This document shows positions 53,987-63,230 of a stretch of DNA of 64,000 nucleotides, piece by piece; the first letter of the stretch is position 1, and each line of letters opens with the position of its first letter. Both the position numbers and the translations under genes were made by a program. Below the pieces are notes generated by a model. That model did no database searches and had not been told where the DNA came from. It saw only the letters and a program-made list of their open reading frames with translations. The stretch comes from an uncultured Clostridium sp. (lineage in GTDB: Bacteria; Bacillota; Clostridia; TANB77; CAG-508), in NCBI GenBank assembly GCA_905213875.1, contig CAJMJN010000004.1:3637-67636 (forward strand). Direction: 5' to 3'.

Positions 53987-54757
53987 CTATATCTCCTCTA
54001 ATTTTTTTATTATTTCTCTTTTATCTCCCCTGACTTCAAAATTAAATATTTTACTTTCATCAATTTTACTCAAAAAACTTTTCACAAAAGTATTTGTATT
54101 ATATAGTTCTACATTATCTGTAAATAAAGGCATCATATAGTTCCAATAACAAAAAGGTGCTATATTTTTTACTATATAGTATTTGTTATTATTAATATCT
54201 ATTTGTGTTTTTCCTTCATCGCATAAGCCTACTATTCTAATTATTTTATTAATTTTTATTTCTTTTTTATATTGTTTTGTTTCCAAAGTTTTTATTTTCC
54301 CATTTTCTATATCAAAACTTGAGCCTAATTCTTGATACAAATCATTTTCTTTAAACTTTAGCCATGTTTGATCCGTTGAATTGATTTCATATCCATTATT
54401 TACAAACTCTTTTGCAAATGTTGATTTTCCTTGTCCAAATTCTCCAATAATTAATATTCCATCGTTCCCTTTACTAACTACCAATGAATGTACAAACATA
54501 TTACTTTTGTCATTTATTATATATGCAATTACATTATTAATAATAGGATATATATCTGTTTTTACTATTCTATTTTTTAATATTTTATAATCACCATTTA
54601 TATTTATTTCAACTGATGTTTCATTAAATCTCAAATAATTATTGATTTCTTTATTGGTAACAATCTCAAATTGACTGAATCTTTTAAAAATATATTCATC
54701 ATATTCATTACAATAGTTTATTACTTCTAAATATTCATCTTTTATTTTATAAATCAT
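53987..54757 (-). CDS. HPr-kinase-like P-loop protein 1
   Basis: A 256-residue protein. The N-terminal ~80 residues are beta-rich and unique. The C-terminal part resembles the HPr serine kinase core: MFVHSLVVSKGNDGILIIGEFGQGKSTFAKEFVNNG with Walker A GEFGQGKS, followed by a TDQTWLKF strand. The signature of true HprK is absent and no HPr is encoded nearby, so it probably phosphorylates a small molecule or another protein. It overlaps the preceding gene by 11 bases. Paralogue: 58461-59534. Confidence 0.65.
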   Translation of the reverse strand: MIYKIKDEYLEVINYCNEYDEYIFKRFSQFEIVTNKEINNYLRFNETSVEININGDYKILKNRIVKTDIYPIINNVIAYIINDKSNMFVHSLVVSKGNDGILIIGEFGQGKSTFAKEFVNNGYEINSTDQTWLKFKENDLYQELGSSFDIENGKIKTLETKQYKKEIKINKIIRIVGLCDEGKTQIDINNNKYYIVKNIAPFCYWNYMMPLFTDNVELYNTNTFVKSFLSKIDESKIFNFEVRGDKREIIKKLEEI

Positions 54758-56201
54758 ATTTTATTACCTCTATAAAATTTTCCTTATGCTCTAATATTTT
54801 TTCTATAATATCCTCTTGGACATGGTATACATTAACAAATGATATCAGATCTTTTTTACTATTTATTTTCAATAATTCTTCAAAAATTTTTCTTCTTTCT
54901 TCTATAGTATGTCCATTTAATTCATGACCACCTATAAACATCAAATTTTTCCTATTAATATCTAATGGATTAATTAAATATTTTTCTTCTCTTGGAACAC
55001 CTAATAAAATAATTTTAGATAAATTAGGTGCTGTTTCAACTATACTCTTAATAACTTCACTGCATCCTGTTGCTTCTATATATGTATCATAATCAAAATC
55101 ATAGTCATCAACAAATTTTATATTTGAGTTATATTCCTTATTTAATCTATTAATTGCTTCTGTCTGATATTTTTCAATTTTATTTGTTATTATTGATATA
55201 TTTTTATAATTATTTTCTAATAAATACAACATTGCTGTAAAACCTATATTCCCTAGTCCTATTATTAAAATATTATCTTTTATTATATTTAATATAGGTT
55301 TTATTGTTATTGCTCCCATTAATTCAAATCTTGATATTGCTATATTCTCAATAGAATATTTAGCTGAAATTTCAAATGAATCTTTATATGTATCAATATA
55401 TTTGTCAAAATGTTTTGCTAATACCAATAGTCTTTTATTATTTTCTATTTTTGTTATACCTATATAACCTTTGCTACCTGCTTTTTCAGTTCCTCTTGAA
55501 ACCACAGTGTATTCAATATCTTTTTCGGTTTGATTTAATATTTTATTGATTTTTATATATTCTTCTTTAATATGATAGCCTATTTCATCAATGCTATGTG
55601 CATCACTTCCTACTGTATATCTTGTTCCATATTTTTTAAATAAATTCAACATATATTCTAATTGTTGTATATTCCATCTAGAACGATCACTTGTATTAAT
55701 ATCAAACATCAAATTTTTTTCAGTTGCTAATTTTACTATTTCTTCAATTTTTTCTTTATATTGTTCATACTCTTTTCTTAATTTTAAATGTCCTACAATA
55801 TTAATTGGATAAGTTTTTATCATATCTATATTTGCTTGTAGATAATCTATGTAATTTACTTTTTCCATTCCATGTACTGAGCCTATAATATAATCGAATG
55901 GATAACTTTTTAATATTTTAATTTCTTTTTCTTTAAATTCTTCATCATACGAAAAATCACTTTCTATACCTGCATTAATTTCTATATCAGGATTATTTTC
56001 TTTTACAATTTTTATGTTTTCAAAAAATTTATCAATAACTTTGTTTTCATTTAAAACAGGGGTATGTTTTGGAGACATCCTATTTCCATGATCTAAAAAT
56101 AAAACTCTATTTAATTTCATCTCCTTACATTTCTCTACATACTTTTGCATAATTGATATATCTGTTACACCTTTTTTTAAATGCATATGCATATCTTCCA
56201 T
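54747..56201 (-). CDS. PHP phosphoesterase fused to an MDR-type dehydrogenase
   Basis: A 484-residue fusion. Residues 1 to about 220 are a PHP domain (metal ligands in DMHMHL, LDHGNR, GIESDF, GSVHGME, GSDAH), the histidinol-phosphatase-like type. Residues about 230-484 resemble the medium-chain dehydrogenase plan: VVSRGTEKAGSKGYIG (as in BchC-like enzymes), then a Rossmann fold (ILIIGLGNIGFTAMLYLLENN). The dehydrogenase N-terminal catalytic zinc ligands look absent. The arrangement suggests consecutive dephosphorylation and oxidation of one substrate. I know of no named enzyme with this architecture. Confidence 0.7.
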   Translation of the reverse strand: MEDMHMHLKKGVTDISIMQKYVEKCKEMKLNRVLFLDHGNRMSPKHTPVLNENKVIDKFFENIKIVKENNPDIEINAGIESDFSYDEEFKEKEIKILKSYPFDYIIGSVHGMEKVNYIDYLQANIDMIKTYPINIVGHLKLRKEYEQYKEKIEEIVKLATEKNLMFDINTSDRSRWNIQQLEYMLNLFKKYGTRYTVGSDAHSIDEIGYHIKEEYIKINKILNQTEKDIEYTVVSRGTEKAGSKGYIGITKIENNKRLLVLAKHFDKYIDTYKDSFEISAKYSIENIAISRFELMGAITIKPILNIIKDNILIIGLGNIGFTAMLYLLENNYKNISIITNKIEKYQTEAINRLNKEYNSNIKFVDDYDFDYDTYIEATGCSEVIKSIVETAPNLSKIILLGVPREEKYLINPLDINRKNLMFIGGHELNGHTIEERRKIFEELLKINSKKDLISFVNVYHVQEDIIEKILEHKENFIEVIKYDL

Positions 56202-56209
56202 AATTTTTC

Positions 56210-57652
56210 CTACTTTCTCTTGAAATAAAGATTATAATATTCTTCAAGAATATTTGATTCATCAATCCACTTATCTACTATATCTAATTCTACTTGATTT
56301 CTTAAATCATCTTTTCCATTTATTATTTTATCTGTAACAACCAATTGACTCGCTTTAAATATATCATTTGATCTATTTGGAATAGCTTCAGAATCAAATA
56401 GATTTACTGACCTACCATTTCCTAATACCGTTATCTTTTTACCATTAATTTCATATTGTGTACCATATTTAGGAATTGCCTTATATTTACATCCTTCTTT
56501 CTCATATTCTTTAAATATATTAAGGTCTGCTGTTGCTCCTGATGTAATAAATGTTCCATCTTCTAATTGTTCTATAACTTCTTTACTAATACTATTGTAT
56601 CCACTTGCTCCCACAATAAGGAATGGTTTATCGTATTTTACTGCTTCTTCTAATGTTCTAAATGTTGTAAATCCTTTTTCTGCTGCCTCTATACATTTCA
56701 TTACATCTGGTTCGATTACTATAATTCTTGCACCATATTGACTGTATCTATCTGCTAAAACTTCTCCCAAATCACCATATCCTAATTGTATTACAGTTCT
56801 TCCAACTAATTTTTCACCTGCTAATAATTCAATGCTTCGTGTAAAAATTGTATTTGCTATCTCCTTATATGTAATAAACCTTTTTAATTTTGATTTTGCA
56901 ACATTTAATACTGGATAAGGTAATTCATTTTCCTTTAATTCACCTATTCTTTTTAATCCAGTTACAGTTAATTCAACAAATGCCTCGACATTTTCATAAT
57001 TGTGCAATGTTAATATTCTTGATACTATCGCTCCATCATCTAAAATAACAATTTTTTTATCTTTTCTTTTGTCAATAAATTCTCTTATTAACCTTTTTCC
57101 ATCTTCTATAAGAATATCATTTGCAACAGCTGTATTATCCAAGACATCAACTTGATATCCTAATTTTTTAAATGTTGCCGTAATTTCTTGTCTATGTTTT
57201 GTACTATCTCCTTTATCTATTGCAAGTACATCTTCTGGTTTTACTCCCATTCTTACCATTGAAGTTAACAATCCAACATTTTCTTCTAAGAAATGATCTC
57301 TCCATATAATTGCTACTCCTTCGAGATTTTTCTTTCTTTCTTCTGAATATTTTTTTAAAATTGGCATTGTTTCTTCTATTGCTTCTATTTCTCTATCTGT
57401 ATATGCAGTACAAATATCTTCTATTTTATTTGTTAATTCTTTATCATTTCCATCATAATTAATAATTGTTTGGTTTTCAACAAAATATGGAACAGAAAAA
57501 CTTCTAACTCCAATATCTTTTTCTTCATATTTAATGATTTCATTTTCTATTTTTATCTTATTTTCTTTCTCATTTATTTCAATACTTTTATTCAAATTTT
57601 TTTCTAAGTCCTTTACAAAATTATCAGCTATATCATAATAAACTCTTTCCAT
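56210..57652 (-). CDS. S-adenosylhomocysteine-hydrolase-like NAD-binding protein
   Basis: The C-terminal half matches the SAHH cofactor domain: VELTVTGLKRIGELKENELPYPVLNV, then VGRTVIQLGYGDLGEVLADRYSQYGARIIVIEPD and EAAEKGFTTFRTLEEAV. Catalytic residues usual in SAHH (NDSVTKSKFDN) are replaced by AKSKLKRF and the N-terminal ~200 residues are unlike SAHH. Therefore it probably keeps NAD-dependent chemistry but acts on another substrate. The ATG at 57652 follows GAGGAG. It lies between the isomerase-like and the PHP-fusion genes. Confidence 0.68.
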   Translation of the reverse strand: MERVYYDIADNFVKDLEKNLNKSIEINEKENKIKIENEIIKYEEKDIGVRSFSVPYFVENQTIINYDGNDKELTNKIEDICTAYTDREIEAIEETMPILKKYSEERKKNLEGVAIIWRDHFLEENVGLLTSMVRMGVKPEDVLAIDKGDSTKHRQEITATFKKLGYQVDVLDNTAVANDILIEDGKRLIREFIDKRKDKKIVILDDGAIVSRILTLHNYENVEAFVELTVTGLKRIGELKENELPYPVLNVAKSKLKRFITYKEIANTIFTRSIELLAGEKLVGRTVIQLGYGDLGEVLADRYSQYGARIIVIEPDVMKCIEAAEKGFTTFRTLEEAVKYDKPFLIVGASGYNSISKEVIEQLEDGTFITSGATADLNIFKEYEKEGCKYKAIPKYGTQYEINGKKITVLGNGRSVNLFDSEAIPNRSNDIFKASQLVVTDKIINGKDDLRNQVELDIVDKWIDESNILEEYYNLYFKRK

Positions 57653-57671
57653 TTTATATCTCCTCATATTA

Positions 57672-58457
57672 TTAAATTTTTATTTTTAATTTTTCTAAAA
57701 TACTATAAAATAAATTTATAGATTTCAAAAATAATTCCTGTTTAGTCTCTCCACTCTCATTCATAGGTAAATGTGTTTCAATTGAAATAACACCATCAAA
57801 GTTATCTCTTTTTATAATTTCCATAAATTTTTCAATTCCTATATCACCTTCTCCTAAATGAGCATATTTATTGGTCTTATTATCAAAATCCCTCAAATGT
57901 ATATAAGTTATTCTATTTTTTGATTTTTCATATTCTTCAAACACATTATATCCCTCAAGAAAAGCATTTGATAAATCAAATATTATATTTATGTTTTTTT
58001 CTTCTTGCATTAGATTAAAACAATCAACAGGACTTTCAGCATAAGTTTTTCTTTCATTTTCCATTAGCAATTTTATATTTCTTTTTTCAGCCTTTTCACA
58101 TAATCTCTTTAAATTTTCTTTTATTTCGTTTTCATCAATATTTCTACCTAAATTAGAAAATATTCTTATATACTCACTCTCAAATATGTCACAAATATCT
58201 AAATAAATATCAAATAATTCCATTTTTCTTTCATATGGTATCGGTTTCTTTCCAACTGGGCTATCTAATGTTATAACTTTTATATTTTCTCTATCCAAAA
58301 TTTTCTTAAAATTTATTAACTCCTCTTTTGAAAATTCCCACAAATACTTATCATCAATTTTTCTTAATTCAATATTTGAAATATTTGCTTTTTTTAAACT
58401 ATCTATTTGTTCTTCAATAGATGTTCCTATTTCATCTGCAACTACTGCCAATCTCAT
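57672..58457 (-). CDS. TIM-barrel sugar isomerase/epimerase-like protein
   Basis: A 261-residue xylose-isomerase-like TIM barrel. The metal-binding strands end in LLMENERKTYA, IIFDLSNAF, YIHLRDFD and GVISIETHLP. This is the AP_endonuc_2 family, which holds IolI, tagatose and hydroxypyruvate isomerases. It is 20 bases after the HprK-like 2 gene and just before the SAHH-like gene. A sugar or inosose substrate is plausible. Confidence 0.75.
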   Translation of the reverse strand: MRLAVVADEIGTSIEEQIDSLKKANISNIELRKIDDKYLWEFSKEELINFKKILDRENIKVITLDSPVGKKPIPYERKMELFDIYLDICDIFESEYIRIFSNLGRNIDENEIKENLKRLCEKAEKRNIKLLMENERKTYAESPVDCFNLMQEEKNINIIFDLSNAFLEGYNVFEEYEKSKNRITYIHLRDFDNKTNKYAHLGEGDIGIEKFMEIIKRDNFDGVISIETHLPMNESGETKQELFLKSINLFYSILEKLKIKI

Positions 58458-58460
58458 ATT

Positions 58461-59534
58461 TTATTCCTCCTCTAACATTTTTAAAATTTCTTCTACCTTA
58501 GTATTTACACCATATTTTATTTTTTTTATTTTCACCTCTTTCATTATTTTTTCATTTAATCTACTTTTGCAATCTAAAATTATTTTTTCACTTGTTTTTC
58601 TTTTTCTTATCCAGGGCTTTCGTAAAGATTCTGTATCATTTGGTGTAAAATTAGTTATTTCTAACAATTTTTTTTCTTCAACTTCTGACATTTCTAAAAC
58701 TTCTAATTCTTTTGTATTTATATCAAATCTTGGATATATTATATAATCAAGTTTTGTTCTTGCTTTCATTTCTGTATAATCAAAAACTTTTGCAACATCA
58801 GTTAATGGAGTATTACAATCAATGTTATTTTCAGCTTCTTCATAATTAAGTTTTTTTCTTCTTTCTAGTATTTTATTATCTATAAAATACTGATTTAATC
58901 TATTATTATTTTTTACCGTTCCCATTGCATAAGTAACAGCTTGTGGAAAATAATCCATTTGTAAATTTTCATTTACAAACACTCTATCATTTGAAAGAAA
59001 TCCTTTTATTTCATTCAATTCTAATAATTTAACTGCTAAAGTTGTTTTTCCACTTCCACTTGTCCCTAATATCATAATTCCTTTATTATGTATTTCTAGT
59101 GCAGTACCATGCATAAAGAAATATCCTTTATCTTCTTTCTCTCTTAAATATAATTCTCTTATTATTCTAACAATCCAATTTGCTGAAGTTTCTGTGTTTT
59201 CTTTTACTATTATTTTGTAATTTTTCTCATCAATTTTATTTCCTATGTATTCTTGTGTATCAACTAAATAATAATACTCATTATTTAGTTTCACTTCTTT
59301 ATGTTTTTGGTTTTTAAAACTATCATAAATAATACCTATACTATCATTTATTAAATTTAGCATTTCAAAAAACTTTTTTGAATCTACTATATATTCAATT
59401 GTTATTGTTTTTTCTGTATTTTTTTCAAAGGTTATTATTGATTCGTTAATTTTCTTTATAACCTTTTCATAATTTTTCTCATCTACCTTAATATTAAAAT
59501 TAATATCAGGCAAATTGCATTCTATATTTTTCAT
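58461..59534 (-). CDS. HPr-kinase-like P-loop protein 2
   Basis: A 357-residue relative of the protein at 53987. An N-terminal beta-rich domain of about 130 residues precedes the HprK core: FFMHGTALEIHNKGIMILGTSGSGKTTLAVKLLE, then FLSNDRVFVNE, where an Asp follows the kinase strand as in HprK. A longer C-terminal region of about 150 residues is absent in paralogue 1. It overlaps the PHP gene by four bases (ATGA). Confidence 0.7.
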   Translation of the reverse strand: MKNIECNLPDINFNIKVDEKNYEKVIKKINESIITFEKNTEKTITIEYIVDSKKFFEMLNLINDSIGIIYDSFKNQKHKEVKLNNEYYYLVDTQEYIGNKIDEKNYKIIVKENTETSANWIVRIIRELYLREKEDKGYFFMHGTALEIHNKGIMILGTSGSGKTTLAVKLLELNEIKGFLSNDRVFVNENLQMDYFPQAVTYAMGTVKNNNRLNQYFIDNKILERRKKLNYEEAENNIDCNTPLTDVAKVFDYTEMKARTKLDYIIYPRFDINTKELEVLEMSEVEEKKLLEITNFTPNDTESLRKPWIRKRKTSEKIILDCKSRLNEKIMKEVKIKKIKYGVNTKVEEILKMLEEE

Positions 59535-60427
59535 ATTTCAATTTCATCTCCATCATAAACATCTTTAATTCTGTTCTTTTCTATGCATTTAGATAATATT
59601 GTCATTTTATAATGATGTTCCTTTTCAGTTCCGTCTTTTGATAATCCACCTAATTTAACATTAGGTTTCATTATTTCCCCATGAAAGTCTGAGCCACCAC
59701 TTATTAGTATATTTTCTCTTTTGGCTAACTTTAAATATCTCTTTATATCACTTAATGTATGTTTAGAATTAAATATTTCTATTCCATCTATTCCAGCATT
59801 TTTAAACATTCCAAATATATCCTCTATATTAACTCCATATGTTCTTTCTAATGAAATTGGATGTGCCAAAACAGCATATCCTCCTGCCAAATGTATTGTA
59901 TTAATTGCTTGTTCTAAAGGTGCAGTTGCAGGTGTCTTTAAGTCCATATATTTAAAATAATGGTCAAATGCATATTGAGTATTTGGAATAATTCCCCCTT
60001 TAGTCAACAATCTTGCTATCGTAGTTTGTCCAACAAAATTTTTAGCTGTTAATAGTTTTTCAGTTTCATCTTTCGATATAATAATTCCAAATTTTTCTTT
60101 CAACTGTTGTATTATCTCTAAATTTCTTAAATTTTTTCTCATTTTCATATTCTGAAGTAATTGTACTAATTCCGTATTATTAACATCAATGTTATAACCT
60201 AATATATGCATTTTATAATCATTTTTTTCACAAGATATTTCAACACCAGGAATATATACTAATCCTCTTTTATCTACATTTTCCATTGCTTTTATGCTTT
60301 CTATATTATCATGGTCTGTAATTGAAAATATATCTATTCCACACTGTCTTACTTTTGATACAATTTCTTCTACAGAATAATCACCATCTGAAAATTTTGA
60401 ATGTATATGTAAATCATATTTTTTCAT
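59531..60427 (-). CDS. PHP-domain phosphoesterase (TrpH/YciV type)
   Basis: A 298-residue PHP protein with metal ligands in YDLHIHSKFSDGDYS, ITDHDN, GVEISC, VLAHPIS and SGGSDFHG. The arrangement fits nucleoside-3',5'-bisphosphate phosphatases (YciV/RNase AM type), though the substrate may differ. The ATG follows AGAGGA. A hairpin before it (60444-60494) may reduce transcription from the upstream genes. Confidence 0.78.
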   Translation of the reverse strand: MKKYDLHIHSKFSDGDYSVEEIVSKVRQCGIDIFSITDHDNIESIKAMENVDKRGLVYIPGVEISCEKNDYKMHILGYNIDVNNTELVQLLQNMKMRKNLRNLEIIQQLKEKFGIIISKDETEKLLTAKNFVGQTTIARLLTKGGIIPNTQYAFDHYFKYMDLKTPATAPLEQAINTIHLAGGYAVLAHPISLERTYGVNIEDIFGMFKNAGIDGIEIFNSKHTLSDIKRYLKLAKRENILISGGSDFHGEIMKPNVKLGGLSKDGTEKEHHYKMTILSKCIEKNRIKDVYDGDEIEI

Positions 60428-60443
60428 TTATAGTCCTCTTTCT

Positions 60444-60494
60444 AAAAAAAGATACAAATAAAAAACTCTACAAGCTATTTATTTGTATCCTTTG
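60444..60494 (-). terminator. Terminator or attenuator inside the cluster
   Basis: On the minus strand GGATACAAATAAA pairs with TTTATTTGTATC followed by TTTTTTT, then GAGGA and the PHP gene start. A TATAAT lies at 60506-60511, so the hairpin could be an attenuator of the following genes. Confidence 0.5.
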
Positions 60495-60506
60495 TGGTTT
60501 ACTTTA

Positions 60507-61553
60507 TTATACTTTAGTATAACCATTAACTTCTTTCTGTAATCTTGTACTTATTTCTTTTGAATTGTTATATAAATATCTACACAAATTAGTTCTAAAC
60601 AATGCAAATTCTAGTAAGCCTTTTTTTTCGTAATCATCATTATATTGCTTATAACCAAATGGGCTACTTACAATTTGAATTAAATATAATTGTGCTGCAT
60701 ATTTTAAATCATACTCATTTAATTGCACATATTTTGCAAATTCTTTAACATATTCAACTAATGTATCTATATTTAACTCTCCATTTTTTGCTTCTTCATC
60801 AATATAACTATATGATCTCAATACTTCCCAAATTATTGGTAGTTTTTTTGCTGTTTCAAAATCAATTACAGTTGTCTTACTATTGTCATTATAAATTAAT
60901 TGTTGAACACTATAATCTCCATGGCTATTCATTATTGTCATCTTTTTAATTATTTCAAAATCAAAATTGTTTAGCAAATCCTTTGACATATTTATTTTGT
61001 CTTGTAGATCTTTTTCAAATTTTTCTCTATATGGATTATCTAGATTTAATTTATTTATTAAATCTTCCATTTTTATTATTCCATTTTCTAAACTTTCTTT
61101 TGAAAACCATTTTTCTATTATTCCATCTTCCTCTAAACCTTCGTAATCCTTCAATTCTTTTGTCATTTTTCCTAATATTTTTGCACTCTCAATTGTCTTT
61201 TGATAATCACCTGTATTATTTTCCATTGTATATCCATCTATACACTCTTGTAAAATTATTATTCTATTTTCAAACTTAATATAAAAACTATTTTGTCTTG
61301 ATTTTATATAAACAGGAACATTTATTCCTCTTCCTTTTAAAAAGTTAATTATATTGGTTTCTTTTATTACTGATTCTTCTGTTCTTCCTTGGCTAAATTC
61401 CTTTAAAATATATACTTTGTCATTGGATTTGATTTTAAATATATTTGCTGTGCCTCTATTTATTTTTTCAATATCCATTATTTCTATGCCATAATTTTTA
61501 TTTATCAAATCCTTTATAATCTGCTCATTTAAATTAGATTTTTGAATTCCCAT
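60507..61553 (-). CDS. CotS/aminoglycoside-phosphotransferase-like kinase 2
   Basis: Paralogue of the kinase at 52962. It has INRGTANIFKIKSND, NSHGDYSVQQLIYND with the catalytic HGD, and VIDFETAKKLPIIWE as the metal-binding DFE. The length of 348 fits. Its start overlaps the Nudix stop (TAATG), so it is translated with it. The two kinases share roughly 40 percent of residues by eye, so they may act on related substrates. Confidence 0.72.
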   Translation of the reverse strand: MGIQKSNLNEQIIKDLINKNYGIEIMDIEKINRGTANIFKIKSNDKVYILKEFSQGRTEESVIKETNIINFLKGRGINVPVYIKSRQNSFYIKFENRIIILQECIDGYTMENNTGDYQKTIESAKILGKMTKELKDYEGLEEDGIIEKWFSKESLENGIIKMEDLINKLNLDNPYREKFEKDLQDKINMSKDLLNNFDFEIIKKMTIMNSHGDYSVQQLIYNDNSKTTVIDFETAKKLPIIWEVLRSYSYIDEEAKNGELNIDTLVEYVKEFAKYVQLNEYDLKYAAQLYLIQIVSSPFGYKQYNDDYEKKGLLEFALFRTNLCRYLYNNSKEISTRLQKEVNGYTKV

Positions 61554-62068
61554 TATCTTTCTTCCTCCAATTCTTTTTCTTTTAACATTTTTATAACAAA
61601 ATCGCCTGACGGTGCTATTTCTCCTTTATTATATAAACAAACATATTCATCTAGTGAAATCCATTTTGACTCAATTACTTCTCCATCATTATAACAAATA
61701 TCTCTTTTTGCTATATCTCTTTTAAATTTCCATACATCCCTAAAATAATTTTTTTGCTGTATTGTCCCTAAAAATTTTCCTTCTTCTTGTGTAAAGTCAA
61801 TTCCAATTTCTTCTTTTATTTCTCTTATTGTAGCATCTATGGAACTTTCTCCTGCTTTTGCAGAGCCTCCTGTGCATTCCCATAATCCTGGATATAACTT
61901 TTTGTTTTTATTTCTTCTAGTTATTAAAATTTGTTTATTAGAATTTTCAACAATTCCAGTAACAACAATGTGATATTCTCCATTTTTTAGTCGTTCATCA
62001 CTATCTCTTTGTATTGTCTTATTTGTTCTATTTCTAAATTTATCGTAAACATCCCAGTATTCACTCAT
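61553..62068 (-). CDS. Nudix hydrolase
   Basis: A 171-residue Nudix protein. The box GGSAKAGESSIDATIREIKEEIGI matches GX5EX7REUXEEXGU. The N-terminal RDSDERLKNGEYHIVVTGIVEN is typical of isopentenyl-diphosphate-isomerase-like or nucleoside-diphosphate Nudix enzymes. It overlaps both neighbours by one to four bases, so it is part of a coupled CYTH-Nudix-kinase unit. Confidence 0.85.
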   Translation of the reverse strand: MSEYWDVYDKFRNRTNKTIQRDSDERLKNGEYHIVVTGIVENSNKQILITRRNKNKKLYPGLWECTGGSAKAGESSIDATIREIKEEIGIDFTQEEGKFLGTIQQKNYFRDVWKFKRDIAKRDICYNDGEVIESKWISLDEYVCLYNKGEIAPSGDFVIKMLKEKELEEER

Positions 62069-62658
62069 TAAAATTCTCCGTTCTTTATTTTTTCTAATTC
62101 TTCTTCTGCTTTTTTTACAAAATAATTGGAATTATCAAATGGAATGTTTGTATTATTTATCTCTTTCTTTAATTTTTCTACTGTCCTATATTCCTTGTTA
62201 GTTTCTGCCTCAATTAAGATATTATTTTCAGACAGTATTTTTACTATAATTTTAAAGTCTCCTTTATAATATGAGAAGTGTTTTTCTTTTATGGTCATGA
62301 TTTCCTTATATCCTATGCAATCAAATATATTTTTCGCATCTTGAATATTTAACACTTCACAATTTATAGCATCCTGTTGCAGAATTTCTCCTTTTTCATT
62401 AATTTTCTTATGTTTAAAAGTAATTTTCATTTTATGTTTGTTACTTGAAATCCCTTGAAATTCCCTTAATATAATTGCTCTGCTTAAACTCTCTCTTGTT
62501 GTGACTTTAAATATATCTATATCTTTGGGTATCATAAAAATATCTTTTGCATAATATTCATTATTTAAGATAAATTTATCTTTAGCTAATATTTTCTTTA
62601 GCTCAACTTCAGAACATTGTACTCTTACTGTAATTTCATTTTCTTCTTTAAATCCCAT
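62068..62658 (-). CDS. CYTH-domain protein 2
   Basis: A 196-residue relative of the protein at 46226. The first strand is NEITVRVQCSEVELKKIL, and FKVTTRESLSRAIILREFQG and NILIEAETNKEY align with CYTH1. The start ATG 62658 follows AAAAGGAA. The ExExK motif is again reduced. Pairing with a Nudix gene suggests a phosphate-rich nucleotide or polyphosphate ligand, but this is inferred. Confidence 0.62.
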   Translation of the reverse strand: MGFKEENEITVRVQCSEVELKKILAKDKFILNNEYYAKDIFMIPKDIDIFKVTTRESLSRAIILREFQGISSNKHKMKITFKHKKINEKGEILQQDAINCEVLNIQDAKNIFDCIGYKEIMTIKEKHFSYYKGDFKIIVKILSENNILIEAETNKEYRTVEKLKKEINNTNIPFDNSNYFVKKAEEELEKIKNGEF

Positions 62659-62730
62659 AACTATATTCCTTTTCTTTTTTCTTAAATTATAACATAAAGC
62701 AACATTTTTTACCACATTTTAACATTTTTA

Positions 62731-63195
62731 TTAAAAATTTCTTTTTATAATTTCTATTAACTTTTCTAATTCGTAACTATTGTTACTTGGAATTTCTATT
62801 ATAGTTTTATTTTCTGATAAACTTTTTTTATTACATTCAATATATTCATTTAATGCTTTTCGTGTTATAAAGAACATTTCTTGTCCTTGGCTATTTTTTA
62901 TCACAAATAATGGTGGCATACTTATATCTGTTCTTCTTACTTCTTGTCTTCTTAATTCTTCTGCAATTGCTTTCAAAAATTTGTAATCTTCAATTTGCAT
63001 TTGAGTATTTTCTTTTATTTTTAAATATGATTCAATCTCTATTAATATTTTTTCATTAAATTCCTTATTTTCATTAGTAGTATTTTCTTCAATTTCATTA
63101 AGTTTTTCTAGTATTTCTTTTTCATCTTTTAAAATTTCTAAACTATTTTCTCCTCTTATTTTTTTTGCCTTATTTATAATTTGCTCAATACTCAT
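62731..63195 (-). CDS. Hypothetical helical protein
   Basis: A 154-residue charged protein with no membrane segment. A helical N-terminal half (about residues 10-80, Glu/Lys-rich) leads to a small mixed domain (MPPLFVIKNSQGQEMFFITRKALNEYIE). I do not recognise the family. It lies at the upstream end of the cluster, 72 bases before CYTH2, and may belong to the same transcript. Confidence 0.5.
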   Translation of the reverse strand: MSIEQIINKAKKIRGENSLEILKDEKEILEKLNEIEENTTNENKEFNEKILIEIESYLKIKENTQMQIEDYKFLKAIAEELRRQEVRRTDISMPPLFVIKNSQGQEMFFITRKALNEYIECNKKSLSENKTIIEIPSNNSYELEKLIEIIKRNF

Positions 63196-63230
63196 TTTCT
63201 TTTCCTCACAATCTTTATTTATTTTTATGG

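Noticed and set aside
53987..54757. True HPr kinase/phosphorylase call
   Set aside because: The Walker A and a few strands fit, but the HprK signature motif and N-terminal domain are missing, and no HPr gene is nearby.
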